DNA from: Sinonovacula constricta
Lineage: Eukaryota; Mollusca; Bivalvia; Cardiida; Solecurtidae
Direction of reading: 5' to 3'
Length of the DNA stretch: 64,000 nt
Assembly: GCA_007844125.1 (NCBI GenBank)
Contig: CM017572.1
Location: forward strand, 37,878,736 to 37,942,735
Below the pieces are notes generated by a model. That model saw only the letters and a program-made list of their open reading frames with translations. It was not told the DNA's origin and did not search any database. Of the stretch, positions 1-13,000 are shown piece after piece; the stretch's first letter is position 1; each line of letters opens with the position of its first letter. The position numbers and the translations under genes were made by a program.

Positions 1-3000
1 ATTTTGCCTATAAGTTAGGTAATATATTTACTGATATACCTGGGGAGAATGTGTTAGTTAGGAAATATATATACTGGTATACCTGTAGAGAATGTGTTAG
101 TTAGGAAATATATATACTGGTACATGTATACCTGAAGAGAATGTGTTAGTTAGGAAATATATAAACTAATATACCTGGAGAGAATGTGTAAGTTAGGTAA
201 TATATATACTGATATACCTGGAGAGAATGTGTAAGTTAGGTAATATATATACTGGTATACCTGTAGAGAATGTGTAAGTAGTTAGAAAATATATATACTG
301 GTATACCTGGAGAGAATGTGTAAGTAGTTAGAAAATATATATACTGGTATACCTGTAGAGAATGTGTTAGTTAGGAAATATATATACTGGTATACCTGTA
401 GAGAATGTGTTAGTTAGGAAATATATATACTGGTATACCTGTAGAGAATGTGTAAGTTAGGAAATATATATACTGATATACCTGTAGAGAATGTGTTAGT
501 TAGGAAATATATATACTGGTATACCTGTAGAGAATGTGTTAGTTAGGAAATATATATACTGGTATACCTGTAGAGAATGTGTAAGTTAGGAAATATATAT
601 ACTGATATACCTGTAGAGAATGTGTAAGTTAGGAAATATATATACTGGTATACCTGTAGAGAATGTGTTAGTTAGGAAATATATATACTGATATACCTGT
701 AGAGAATGTGTAAGTTAGGAAATATATATACTGATATACCTGTAGAGAATGTGTTAGTTAGGAAATATATATACTGATATACCTGTAGAGAATGTGTTAG
801 TAGTTAGGAAATATATATACTGATATACCTGCAGAGAATGTGTTAGGAAATATATATACTGATATACCTGTAGAGAATGTGTAAGTTAGGTAATATATAT
901 ACTGGTATACCTGTAGAGAATGTGTTAGTAGTTAGGAAATATATATACTGGTATACCTGTAGAGAATGTGTTAGTTAGGAAATATATATACTGGTATACC
1001 TGTAGAGAATGTGTTAGTTAGGAAATATATATACTGATATACCTGTAGAGAATGTGTGAGTTAGGAAATATATATACTGATATACCTGGAGAGAATGTGT
1101 TAGTTAGGAAATATATATACTGATATACCTGTAGAGAATGTGTTAGTTAGGAAATATATATACTGGTATACCTGTAGAGAATGTGTTAGTTAGGAAATAT
1201 ATATACTGATATACCTGTAGAGAATGTGTTAGTTAGGAAATATATATTCTGGTATACCTGGAGAGAATGTGTTAGTTAGGAAATATATATACTGGTATAC
1301 CTGTAGAGAATGTGTAAGTTAGGTAATATATATACTGGTATACCTGTAGAGAATGTGTTAGTTAGGAAATATATATACTGGTATACCTGGAGAGAATGTG
1401 TAAGTAGTTAGAAAATATATATACTGGTATACCTGTAGAGAATGTGTTAGTTAGGAAATATATATACTGGTATACCTGGAGAGAATGTGTAAGTAGTTAG
1501 AAAATATATATACTGGTATACCTGTAGAGAATGTGTTAGTTAGGAAATATATATACTGGTATACCTGTAGAGAATGTGTTAGTTAGGTAATATATATACT
1601 GGTATACCTGGAGAGAATGTGTTAGTTAGGAAATATATATACTGGTATACCTGTAGAGAATGTGTTAGTTAGGAAATATATATACTGATATACCTGGAGA
1701 GAATGTGTTAGTAAGGAAATATATATACTGGTATACCTGGAGAGAATGTGTTAGTTAGGAAATATATATACTGATATACCTGGAGAGAATGTGTAAGTTA
1801 TGAAATATATATACTGATATACCTGTAGAGAATGTGTTAGTTAGGAAATATATATACTGATATACCTGTAGAGAATGTGTAAGTTAGGTAATATATATAC
1901 TGGTATACCTGGAGAGAATGTGTTAGTTAGGAAATATATATACTGGTATACCTGTAGAGAATGTGTTAGTTAGGAAATATATATACTGATATACATGGAG
2001 AGAATGTGTTAGTTAGGAAATATATATACTGGTATACCTGTAGAGAATGTGTAAGTTAGCCAATTTAGGAAATATATATACTGATATACCTGTAGAGAAT
2101 GTGTTAGTTAGGTAATATATATACTGATATACCTGTAGAGAATGTGTGAGTTAGGAAATATACATACTGGTATACCTGTAGAGAATGTGTTAGTTAGGAA
2201 ATATATATACTGATATACCTGGAGAGAATGTGTTAGTTAGGAAATATATATACTGATATACCTGGAGAGAATGTGTTAGTTAGGAAATATATATACTGAT
2301 ATACCTGTAGAGAATGTGTAAGTTAGGAAATATATATACTGGTATACCTGGAGAGAATGTGTAAGTTAGGAAATATATATACTGATATACCTGGAGAGAA
2401 TGTGTTAGTTAGGTAATATATATACTGGTATTCCTGTAGAGAATGTGTTAGTAGTTAGGAAATATATATACTGATATACCTGGAGAGAATGTGTTAGTTA
2501 GGAAATATATATACTGGTATACCTGTAGAGAATGTGTTAGTAGTTAGGAAATATATATACTGATATACCTGGAGAGAATGTGTTAGTTAGGAAATATATA
2601 TACTGTTATACCTGGAGAGAATGTATTAGTTAGGTAATATATATACTGATATACCTGTAGAGAATGTGTTAGTTAGGTAATATATATACTGATATACCTG
2701 GAGAGAATGTGTTAGTTAGGAAATATATATATACTGATATACCTGGAGAGAATGTGTTAGTTAGGAAATATATATACTGATATACCTGGAGAGAATGTGT
2801 TAGTTAGGAAATATTTATACTGATATACCTGTAGAGAATGTGTTATTTAGGAAATATATATACTGATATACCTGGAGAGAATGTGTTAGTTAGGAAATAT
2901 ATATACTGGTATACCTGTAGAGAATGTGTTAGTTAGGAAATATATATACTGATATACCTGTAGAGAATGTGTTAGTTAGGAAATATATATACTGATATAC

Positions 3001-3750
3001 CTGTAGAGAATGTGTTAGGAAATATATATACTGATATACCTGGAGAGAATGTGTTAGTTAGGAAATATATATACTGATATACTAGTACCTGGAGAGAATG
3101 TGTTAGTTAGAGAATATATATACTGGTATACCTGGAGAGAATGTGTTAGTTAGGAAATATATATACTGATATACCTGTAGAGAATGTGTTAGTTAGGAAA
3201 TATATATACTGATATACCTGTAGAGAATGTGTTAGTTAGGAAATATATATACTGATATACCTGTAGAGAATGTGTTAGTTAGGAAATATATATACTGGTA
3301 TACCTGGAGAGAATGTGTTAGTTAGGATATATATATACTGATATACCTGGAGAGAATGTGTAAGTTAGGATATATATATACTGATATACCTGTAGAGAAT
3401 GTGTTAGTTAGGTAATATATATACTGTTATACCTGTAGAGAATGTGTTAGTTAGGAAATATATATACTGATATACCTGGAGAGAATGTGTAAGTTAGGAA
3501 ATATATATACTGATATACCTGGAGAGAATGTGTAAGTTAGGAAATATATATACTGATATACCTGTAGAGAATGTGTTAGTTAGGAAATATATATACTGAT
3601 ATACCTGTAGAGAATGTGTTAGTTAGGAAATATATATACTGATATACCTGGAGAGAATGTGTTAGTTAGGAAACATATATACTGATATACCTGCAGAGAA
3701 TGTGTTAGTTAGGAAATATATATACTGGTATACCTGGAGAGAATGTGTAA
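1..3750. repeat. 43-bp minisatellite array (array A)
   Basis: About 87 tandem copies of a 43-bp AT-rich unit containing GAAATATATATACTG, ATACCTGTAGAGAATGTG and TTAGTTAG. Variants alternate G/A in CTGRTATACC, T/G in CCTKTAGAG or CCTGGAGAG, and TTAGTTAG versus TTAGTAGTTAG. The array is already running at base 1, so its left end is outside the window. It probably lies in the SKIV2L intron before the exon at 6637, since no SKIV2L exon is visible to its left. A subset of units reads TTAGGTAATATA, a weak donor-like string. No coding content. Confidence 0.95.
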
Positions 3751-4295
3751 GAGAAGAGACACAGTAAGCTCAGTTGAAAGAACATTGGCCCTATTAGTGA
3801 AGGATCCAAGTTTAAGCTACTGAGTGGCATAAAAATGAAAAAAAGTAAAACAACTTAAGGTGTGGGGGCCAAATCCCTTGAAAAATCCCTGTTAAAAATT
3901 TGTTTCATAGGCAGACTGAACTCAACTAGCACTCTTTATTATAAGTTATTCTAATACAAAAACAACATATTTTTTAGCTTGAATTTCTTTTTTGTTCCTA
4001 TAATGGGTCAGGCAAACACTCACTTTATGTATGTGCATCTGCTGATAAAGAATTGTGTTATCATATATATGTGTTCTATGTTCTGATTTCATGTAATCTT
4101 GCCCAGAATTCTCCCACATTTGTACTAGACTTATATGGTTTTAAAGGAAAATAAGTAAAATTAATTTTCATTTCTGCAAAAAGTTTTTGTAATGAAAAGC
4201 TGAAGCATTTTGATGACATCATAATTACTTTTATCAGTAACATCTTCATTAATATAGACAACTTTAAAAAGTGCTTTTAAAATTATTTGTTGATT
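3751..4295. other. intronic spacer, no feature recognised
   Basis: AT-rich single-copy-looking sequence between array A and the dispersed repeat. Two overlapping minus-strand frames near 4076-4346 have no recognisable domain and no splice context. Confidence 0.5.
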
Positions 4296-4800
4296 ACCTG
4301 AGCTTGTCACCACAACATGCTCAAGGTGAGCTTTTCTGACACACATTCATTCATCATGCTGCATCAACAATTTTCTTGTGAACACTCTACAGATTACACT
4401 TTTGATCCAATCTTCTTTAAACTTGGTCAGATTTAAACTTTACTTGAAATAATCTTTCATCAGGGGGTCAGAAAGTAGGTCACAAGATCCAATCCTAGAA
4501 AACCCCTTTTTATGCCATAAAGGTCATAATTATGGCCTAATCTTCACATACTCTTGTCAGAATGTTTGCCTCTGCATGATGTGTTGGATGTATTCATAAC
4601 TGGGTCAATTGGGGACTTAAAGTAGGTCACTTGGTCAGTTTATTGAAATCTTGAAGCATTATATAGGGCAAGGGGTTGCCCTGTAAATAATTTTGGATCA
4701 CTAGATGCCACTCAAATGTGTGTATTAAGTAGTCTGATAAGATTGTAAAGCATACTGAAATCCAGGCTCTCAGGTGAGCAATACAGGGCTATCTAAGTTT
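4296..4800 (+). mobile_element. dispersed bivalve-type repeat, copy 1
   Basis: Starts around ACAACATGCTCAAGGTGAGC and ends around TCAGGTGAGCAATACAGGGC. The interior has repeated phrases of the type CTTGGTCAG, GGTCAGAATGTTTGCC, AACTGGGTCA and AGTAGGTCAC. The same phrases recur at 46100-46310 (+) and in reverse orientation at 52637-53110, so it is an interspersed repeat. From general knowledge, sequences of this type are frequent in bivalve genomes. No protein is encoded, and the element class is not assigned. Confidence 0.6.
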
Positions 4801-4929
4801 TATTCATGTTGTTAATTATCCAACCTGATGACTTCAACAATTGGATAGGGGAATACATAATGTAAAATGTCATATTACCAAAAAATTCATCAATTAGAAG
4901 GATTTAGGTAACCTTTTATCATTTTATCA

Positions 4930-6432
4930 TACTTGCCCTTGAGTAAACCTGTAATAGTTGTCGGAATGTCTTGAGTAAACCTGCCCTTGTTGTGGAAATG
5001 TCTTGACTAAGCCTACCCATAGTTGTGGGAATGTCTTGAGTAAACCTGTCCCCAGTTGTGGGAATGTCTTGAGTAAACCTGTCCTAGTTGTGGGAATGTC
5101 TTGAGTAAACCTGCCCCAAGTTGTGGGGATGTCTTGAGTAAACCTACCCCAGTTGTGGGGATGTCTGGAGTAAACCTGCCCCCAGTTGTGGGTATGTCTT
5201 GAGTAAACCTGCCCTAGTTGTGGAAATGTCTTGAGTAAACCTGCCCTTAGTTGTGGGAATGTCTTGAGTAAACCTGCCCAAGTTGTGGGAATGTCTTGAG
5301 TAAACCTGACCTAGTTGTGGAAATGTCTTGAGTAAACCTGCCCTAGTTGTGGAAATGTCTTGAGTAAACTTGCCCTTAGTTGTGGGAATGTCTTGAGTAA
5401 ACCTGCCCCAGTTGTGGGAATGTCTTGAGTAAACCTGCTCTTATTGTGGGAATGTTTTGAGTAAGCCTTCCCCCAGTTGTGGGTATGTCTGGAGTAAACC
5501 TGTCCCCAGTTGTGGGAATGTCTTGAGTAAACCTGTCCCCAGTTGTGTCAATGTCTTGAGTAAACCTGCCCCAGTTGTGGGAATGTCTTGAGTAGACCTG
5601 CCCCTAGTTGTGGAAATGTCTTGAGTAAACCTGCCCTAGTTGTGGGAATATCTTGAGTAAACCTGCCCTTAGTTGTGGAAATGTCATGAATAAACCTGCC
5701 CTAGTTGTGGGAATGTCTTGAGTAAGCCTGCCCCTAGTTCTGGGAATGTCTTGAGTAAGCCTGCCCCCAGTTGTGGGTATGTCTGGAGTAAACCTGTCCC
5801 TAGTTGTGGGAATGTCTGGAGTAAACCTGCCCCCAGTTGTGGGTATGTCTTGAGTAAACCTGCCCCCAGTTATGGGAATGTCTTGAGTAAACCTGCCCCA
5901 GTTGTGGGGATGTATTGAGTAAACCTGCCCCCTAGTTGTGGGAATGTCTTGAGTTTACCTGCCCCAAGTTGTGGGAATGTCTTGAGCAAACCTGCACCCA
6001 GTTGTGGGTATGTCTTGAGTAAACCTGTCCCTAGTTGTGGGAATGTCTGGAGTAAACCTGCCCCAAGTTGTGGGAATGTCTTGAGCAAACCTGCACCCAG
6101 TTGTGGGTATGTCTTGAGTAAACCTGCCCCAGTTGTGGGGATGTATTGAGTAAACCTGCCCCCTAGTTGTAGGAATGTCTTGAGTAAACCTGCCCCAAGT
6201 TGTGGGAATGTCTTGAGCAAACCTGCACCCAGTTGTGGGTCTGTCTTGAGTAAACCTGCCCCAGTTGTTGGGATGTATTGAGTAAACCTGCCCCAGTTGT
6301 GGGTATGTCTTGAATAAACCTGACCCGGTTGTGGGTATGTCTTGAGTAAACCTGCCCCAGTTGTGGGGATGTATTGAGTAAATCTGCCCCAAGTTGTGGA
6401 AATGTCTTGAGTAAATCTGCCAAAGTTGTGGG
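4930..6432. repeat. 31-34-bp minisatellite array (array B)
   Basis: About 46 copies of a unit of the form TTGTGGGAATGTCTTGAG followed by TAAACCTGCCCCCAG. Unit length varies between 31 and 34 bp through the number of C's before the AG. The array ends about 200 bp before the SKIV2L exon at 6637. In gene-sense orientation each unit has a C/T-rich run ending in CAG, like a 3' splice site, but it is not the acceptor used by the next exon. The open frames on both strands here are repeat artefacts. Confidence 0.95.
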
Positions 6433-6636
6433 CTTTAAACTATCAAGAGTTAATGTTTTTAAGAGTTCAATTTTTGTAAAATTTGAGTGTAGGTGTTTTT
6501 AAAAAAAAATTATTCTACAGTTCCCTTTGGAGCAATTTAAAACATTGTGTTGCTGGATATTTCTGGCTATCAGAAATCTTCACTGTACCAAAATGCTTAC
6601 AATTGAAAAGTTAACCAAAATATTTTTATACCACAG

Positions 6637-7013
6637 GAAATAGTTCTCGGTCATCCTGCAGCCGTTAAGGCATTGGCTCCTGGTCATGTGATCATCATTA
6701 ACAAATCAGGACACAGGAATGTGTTAGGGGTGGTACTGAAGACTTATATGGGGAAGAATGAGCGGATGTTCTCAGTGTTTGTACTGTGTGAGAAAGATTG
6801 GGACAAAAACTTGCCAACAACTGAATCAGACACATCTGCTGGTACAGTTCAACCTGTGATAAAAACCAAGTTGTTTCAACCAGAGGGACCTTGCTGGCAT
6901 GCACTTATTGAATGTGGGTCAGAAGATATCGCCGTGGTAACAACTAAGTCTGTAAGGATAGATCAGGAGAAGGTTATCAATGACATCAAGAAGAGAGAGC
7001 AGCCGAGGTTTAG
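6637..7013 (+). CDS. SKIV2L: SKIV2L exon a (arch/insertion domain)
   Basis: The acceptor TTTTATACCACAG precedes GAAATAG and the donor is TTTAG|GTATGT. It encodes the arch segment starting [18 protein letters not shown] and ending REQPRFR, with Arg split by the intron (phase 2). Phase at the 5' side is assumed 0 because the family match begins at once. Confidence 0.88.
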
Positions 7014-10000
7014 GTATGTAAATAATGTTGATGGCATTGGTACATCTTTAAAGAGTCCCCCACCCTCCACCACCAAGATAACACCATGCAGTGAGATCAC
7101 AGCTGGACACTTGATTATTGTAAACAGATGTGCCAGAGGGGAAGAGTTTGTAAAACAATCAGTCACACTTGATGCACATGGGCTTACTGCACAGCCATTG
7201 GTCGGTTACACTTTAATCCACTCCCCTTTCCTGATACCACTGCAGCCTGAGGCTGTGTCCAGCTGGCTAGACCCTCCCTCTTCCTTCTCCCAACCCATTA
7301 ACCTCCTACTGTGCTCACAGTGTTAACCCAAATTAGGCCACATTTCAATTTTCAGTACCTTTAAAATGTGTTTTCTGACAGTTTTCCTATATCAAATGGC
7401 TGTCACAATATTTCCCCAATGTTTGGGGGAATTTAGCTATAATTTCTGTATGACCTCATACATAAGTCTAAGAAAAGACAATTTTAAACACTACCTTTAT
7501 TGTTAGACAGTACAAATCCTGAAATAAATCGTTTCTAATCTTCATTGTTTCCAATTAATAAAACGATAAAGAGTTCTACTAAAAATAGATATCTTTGCCA
7601 GAGTGGATGACCAAGATGATGATATAACATGATCTCAACAGTAAGTAGTTACATTATTTTGTTAGTTTCAAAAGGGCTTGCTTTGCAGCATGGCTTAGAT
7701 AGGAAATACATGTTTGTAATAACAAATCAGTGATATTCTTTACTTTTTAAATGACTGTAGGATATCAACTAAAATCATTTCATGGTATGTAGTACATGTT
7801 ATGTATTTGGTTGTAAGAGAATTAATATCTTGAACCAACCTCTGAGATATCATCTTTAAAGTTGGTATCCGACAGTTTGCCTACATCTTATATATGTAAC
7901 AGTATCAGTAAATAAAAACAATTCGGATTCCTGCTAAAAATAGACATCGACATCAGAGCAGATGACGTGGGTGAACTAAAACATTAGTGGTCATATGGTT
8001 ATCTTGGTTTAAAAATAGCTAACTGTGAAGCGTGGCTCAGATAGGAAATACATGTTTGTTATGACGATTGTGGCGTTATGGTTCAGTTTACCGATAGGTG
8101 AAGGACATTAATAAACAGCGTTTTTCGAGATCTGTTCATATAACAATGGTTTACTAAGCTGTATAATGAAAATATTTTTTGGTCAAAACTGTCGGATACC
8201 ACCTTTCAGTGTCATTATATTGATCAGTTTTCTTTTATTACATTCATGTGTTTTACACACAAAAAAAATAGAAGCACATAGAAATTTCTGGATTATTGTT
8301 TATACCAAATACTTAAGAGCAAGGTCAACTTAATCTCTGGAGAAATGCAGTATTCTTGTCTAGCCATGCATGACAGAAAGTTAATGAGTTGAAAAATAGA
8401 CTTCTATGCTTGCTAGGCATTCTTTTGTCATTCTTGTTGAACTCCTCTGGTTTTTGTTGTTTGTCCATAGTTGTCTTTAAATCAGAGAAATAAACACACA
8501 AATTTAGGTAAGAAATAAATGTTGTATGCCATGAGAATACCTGCCTTGTTCACATGGATGGTGTGATCTGAAAAGATTGGTAATGATAACCTGTTTTTTT
8601 CCCCAGATTTACCATCATCTGTTGAGACGTATCCTAATTAAGCGATCTTGTAGCAGTAACTGTTATTTTGGTGTGTTTTTTTTTTCAGGCTGTAACATCA
8701 TAGTTATTCAGGTTCAGGCTGTGTATTTATGATTGAATTATAAGTCTTGTTGTTTCTGGCTGTTTCTGGTTATGATTTCAAATGGCACTTCATATAATGT
8801 ATGAAAGGAGTAACTACCATAGAAATAAATCTTAATATTATTGGTTGCACTGTAATTGTTTTATTTTCTAAAGGCACAAGAAGCCATCTTAACATTAAAA
8901 GAAAGGATGAAAACTGTACGTAAAGCATAATTACTTTCGATGTTACTATTATTACATTTCTTCTGGTATCATCACAGGTCTGACCCACCATCTCAGTCAG
9001 TGTCTACCTTGACCCAGGAACTGTTAAGACTCACGGAGGCCAACCCGCTGGGTCTTCCGGGACTGGACCCTATCAAGGATCTCCACGTACGGGATGTAGA
9101 ACTGGTGGAGAAGTTCCGGGCACTAGAACTTATGAAGCAGAAATTTGAATCTTTCAACTGCGTCAACTGTCCTCGATTTGATGAACATGTAAGTTGTGTA
9201 GAATATGTTATATGGCTTTGTTTCTCCGGGAGCTTAATGTTTTCTGTCTGTATGTAGATTTTTTACATGGTTTTGAAGCACTTTGATTTAATTAGGATGG
9301 GCTTCTTATCAACCAATAGTATACAACTTTGTTATTCTTTGTTTAGAATATAAATATTGTCATGCGAATAATGTTCAGATTTAATTGTATATTTTAATGC
9401 TCTTTTAGATGCTGTAAGTGACTTTCCTTGATGAAAAAGGGACAGGTTTAAAGCCTGTTTGTCTGTTTGTATTGTTTTCAATCCTGTTTTTTTGTTTGTT
9501 TTTTTTTTTGGGAGGGGGCATTTGTTTCATATAAATTTATATTGTCAATGTGTCTACTTTACCATCATGATATCACTGTACATATTTTATGTGTGACAGT
9601 TCCAGCAAATGAGCAGCAACATGAAGCTGCGACAGAACTACAAACACCTGCAGTTCTTGCTGTCAGATGAGAGCCTCACATTGTTACCTGAATACCAGCA
9701 GAGAGTACAGGTGTGTACACAGGTAGATAGTTAGAGAGTATAGGTATGTATACAGGTAGATAATAAGAGAGTACAGGTATGTATACAGGTAGATAATTAG
9801 AGAGTACAGGTATGTATACAGGTAGATAGTTAGAGAGTATAGGTATGTATACAGGTAGATCATTAGAGAGGGCAGGTGTGTAAACAGGTAGATCATTAGA
9901 GAGGGCAGGTGTGTAAACAGGTAGATCATTAGAGAGGGCAGGTGTGTAAACAGGTAGATCATTAGAGAGGGCAGGTGTGTAAACAGGTAGATCATTAGAG

Positions 10001-13000
10001 AGGGCAGGTATGTATACAGGTAGATAGTTAGAGAGTATAGGTATGTATACAGGTAGATCACTAGAGAGTACAGGTATGTAACAAGTAGATCATTAGAGAG
10101 TACAGGTATGTATACAGGTAGATAATTAGAGAGTACAGGTATGTATACAGGTAGATAGTTAGAGAGTACAGGTATGTATACAGGTAGATAGTTAGAGAGT
10201 ACAGGTATGTATACATGTAGATAAATAGAGAGTACAGGTATGTATACAGGTAGATCATTAGAGAGGGCAGGTGTGTAAACAAGTAGATAATTAGAGAGGG
10301 CAGGTATGTATACAAGTAGATCATTAGAGAGTACAGGTGTGTATACAGGTAGATCAGTAGAGAGTACAGGTATGTATACAGGTAGATCATTAGAGAGTAC
10401 AGGTATGTATACAGGTAGATCAGTAGAGAGTACAGTTATGTATACAGGTAGATCATTAGAGAGTACAGGTATGTATACAGGTAGATCACTAGAGAGTGCA
10501 GGTATGTATACAAGTAGATCATTAGAGAGTACAGGTGTGTATACAGGTAGATCAGTAGAGAGTACAGGTATGTAACAAGTAGATCATTAGAGAGTGCAGG
10601 TATGTATACATGGTAGATCATTAGAGAGTGCAGGTATGTATACAGGTAGATCATTAGAGAGTACAGGTGTGTATACAGGTAGATCATTAGAGAGTACAGG
10701 TATGTAACAAGTAGATCAGTAGAGAGTACAGGTATGTAACAAGTAGATCATTAGAGTGTGCAGGTATGTATGCAGGTAGATCAGTAGAGAGTACAGGTAT
10801 GTATACAGGTAGATCATTAGAGAGTACAGTTATGTATACAGGTAGATCATTAGAGAGTACAGGTATGTATACAGGTAGATCACTAGAGAGTGCAGGTATG
10901 TATACAAGTAGATCATTAGAGAGTACAGGTGTGTATACAGGTAGATCAGTAGAGAGTACAGGTATGTAACAAGTAGATCATTAGAGAGTGCAGGTATGTA
11001 TACATGGTAGATCATTAGAGAGTGCAGGTATGTATACAGGTAGATCATTAGAGAGTACAGGTGTGTATACAGGTAGATTAGTAGAGAGTACAGGTATGTA
11101 ACAAGTAGATCAGTAGAGAGTACAGGTATGTAACAAGTAGATCATTAGAGGGTACAGGTATGTAACAAGTAGATCATTAGAGAGGGCAGGTATGTATACA
11201 GGTAGATCATTAGAGAGTGCAGGTATGTATGTATACAGGTAGATCATTAGGGAGTGTAGGTATGTATACAGGTAGATCATTAGAGAGTGCAGGTGTGTAT
11301 ACAGGTAGATCAGTAGAGAGTGCAGGTATGTAACAAGTAGATCATTAGAGGGTACAGGTATGTAACAAGTAGATCATTAGAGAGGGCAGGTATGTATACA
11401 GGTAGATCATTAGAGAGTGCAGGTATGTATGTATACAGGTAGATCAGTAAAGAGTACAGGTATGTAACAAGTAGATAATTAGAGAGTACAGGTATGTATA
11501 CAGGTAGATCATTAGAGAGTACAGTTATGCATACAGGTAGATCACTAGAGAGTACAGGTATGTATACAGGTAGATTATTAGAGAGTACAGGTATGTATAC
11601 AGGTAGATCATTAGAGAGTGCAGGTGTGTATACAGGTAGATCATTTGAGAGTACAGGTGTGTATACAGGTAGATCATTAGAGAGTGCAGGTATGTATACA
11701 GGTAGATCACTAGAGGGTGCAGGTATGTATACAGGTAGATCATTAGAGAGTACAGGTATGTAACAAGTAGATCAGTAGACAGTACAGGTATGTATACAGG
11801 TAGATCATAAGAGAGTGCATGTATGTATACAGGTAGGTCATTAGAGAGTACAGTTATGTATACGGGTAGATCATTAGAGAGTGCATGTATGTATACAGGT
11901 AGATCTCTAGAGAGTACAGTTATGTATACGGGTAGATCATTAGAGAGTGCATGTATGTATACAGGTAGATCATTAGAGAGTACAGGTATGTATACAGATA
12001 GATCACTAGAGAGTGCAGGTATGTATACAGGTAGATCATTAGAGAGTACACTTATGTATACAGGTAGATCAATAGAGAGTGCAGGTATGTATACAGGTAG
12101 ATCATTAGAGAGTACAGGTATGTATACAGGTAGATCATTAGAGAGTGCAGGTATGTATACAGGTAGATCACTAGAGAGTACAGGTATGTATACAGGTAGT
12201 TCAATAGAGAGTGCAGGTATGTATACAGGCAGATAATTAGAGAGTACAGGTATGTATACAGGTAGATCATTAGAGAGTACAGGTATGTATACAGGAAGAT
12301 CATTAGAGAGTACAGGTATGTATACAGGTAGATCACTAGAGAGTGCAGGTATGTATACAGGTAGATCATTAGAGAGTACAGGTATGTATATAGGTAGATC
12401 ATTAGAGAGTGCAGGTATGTATATAGGTAGATCATTAGAGAGTGCAGGTATGTATACAGGTAGATCACTAGACAATACAGGTATGTATACAGGTAGATCA
12501 CTAGACAATACAGGTAGATCATTAGAGAGTACAGTTATGTATACAGGTAGATCACTAGAGAGTACAGGTATGTATACAGGTAGATCACTAGAGAGTACAG
12601 GTATATATACAGGTAGATCATTAGAGAGTATAGGTATGTATACAGGTAGATCATTAGAGAGTACAGGTATGTATACAGGTAGATCACTAGACAATACAGG
12701 TATGTATACAGGTAGATCACTAGACAATACAGGTGTGTATACAGGTAGATCATTAGAGAGTACAGTTATGTATACAGGTAGATCACTAGAGAGTACAGGT
12801 ATGTATACAGGTAGATCACTAGAGAGTACAGGTATGTATACAGGTAGATCATTAGAGAGTACAGGTATGTATACAGGTAGATCATTAGAGAGTACAGTTA
12901 TGTATACAGGTAGATCATTAGAGAGTGCAGGTATGTATACAGGTAGATCATTAGAGAGTACAGGTATGTATACATGTAGATCATTAGAGAGTTTAAGATG

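Noticed and set aside
1..3750. CRISPR-like regular repeats
   Set aside because: Units are contiguous without unique spacers, and the DNA is eukaryotic; the same holds for all other arrays here.
5718..6423. Open frames in array B (SKPAPSCG and TYPQLGAG types)
   Set aside because: Repeat artefacts on both strands. Unit length varies, so frames break and re-form.
11525..12727. 400-codon open frame on the minus strand ([11 protein letters not shown] repeats) and its plus-strand partner frames
   Set aside because: The 33-bp unit is a multiple of three, so frames without a stop in one unit stay open across the array on both strands. No domain, no splice or start context, and the array is inside an intron.
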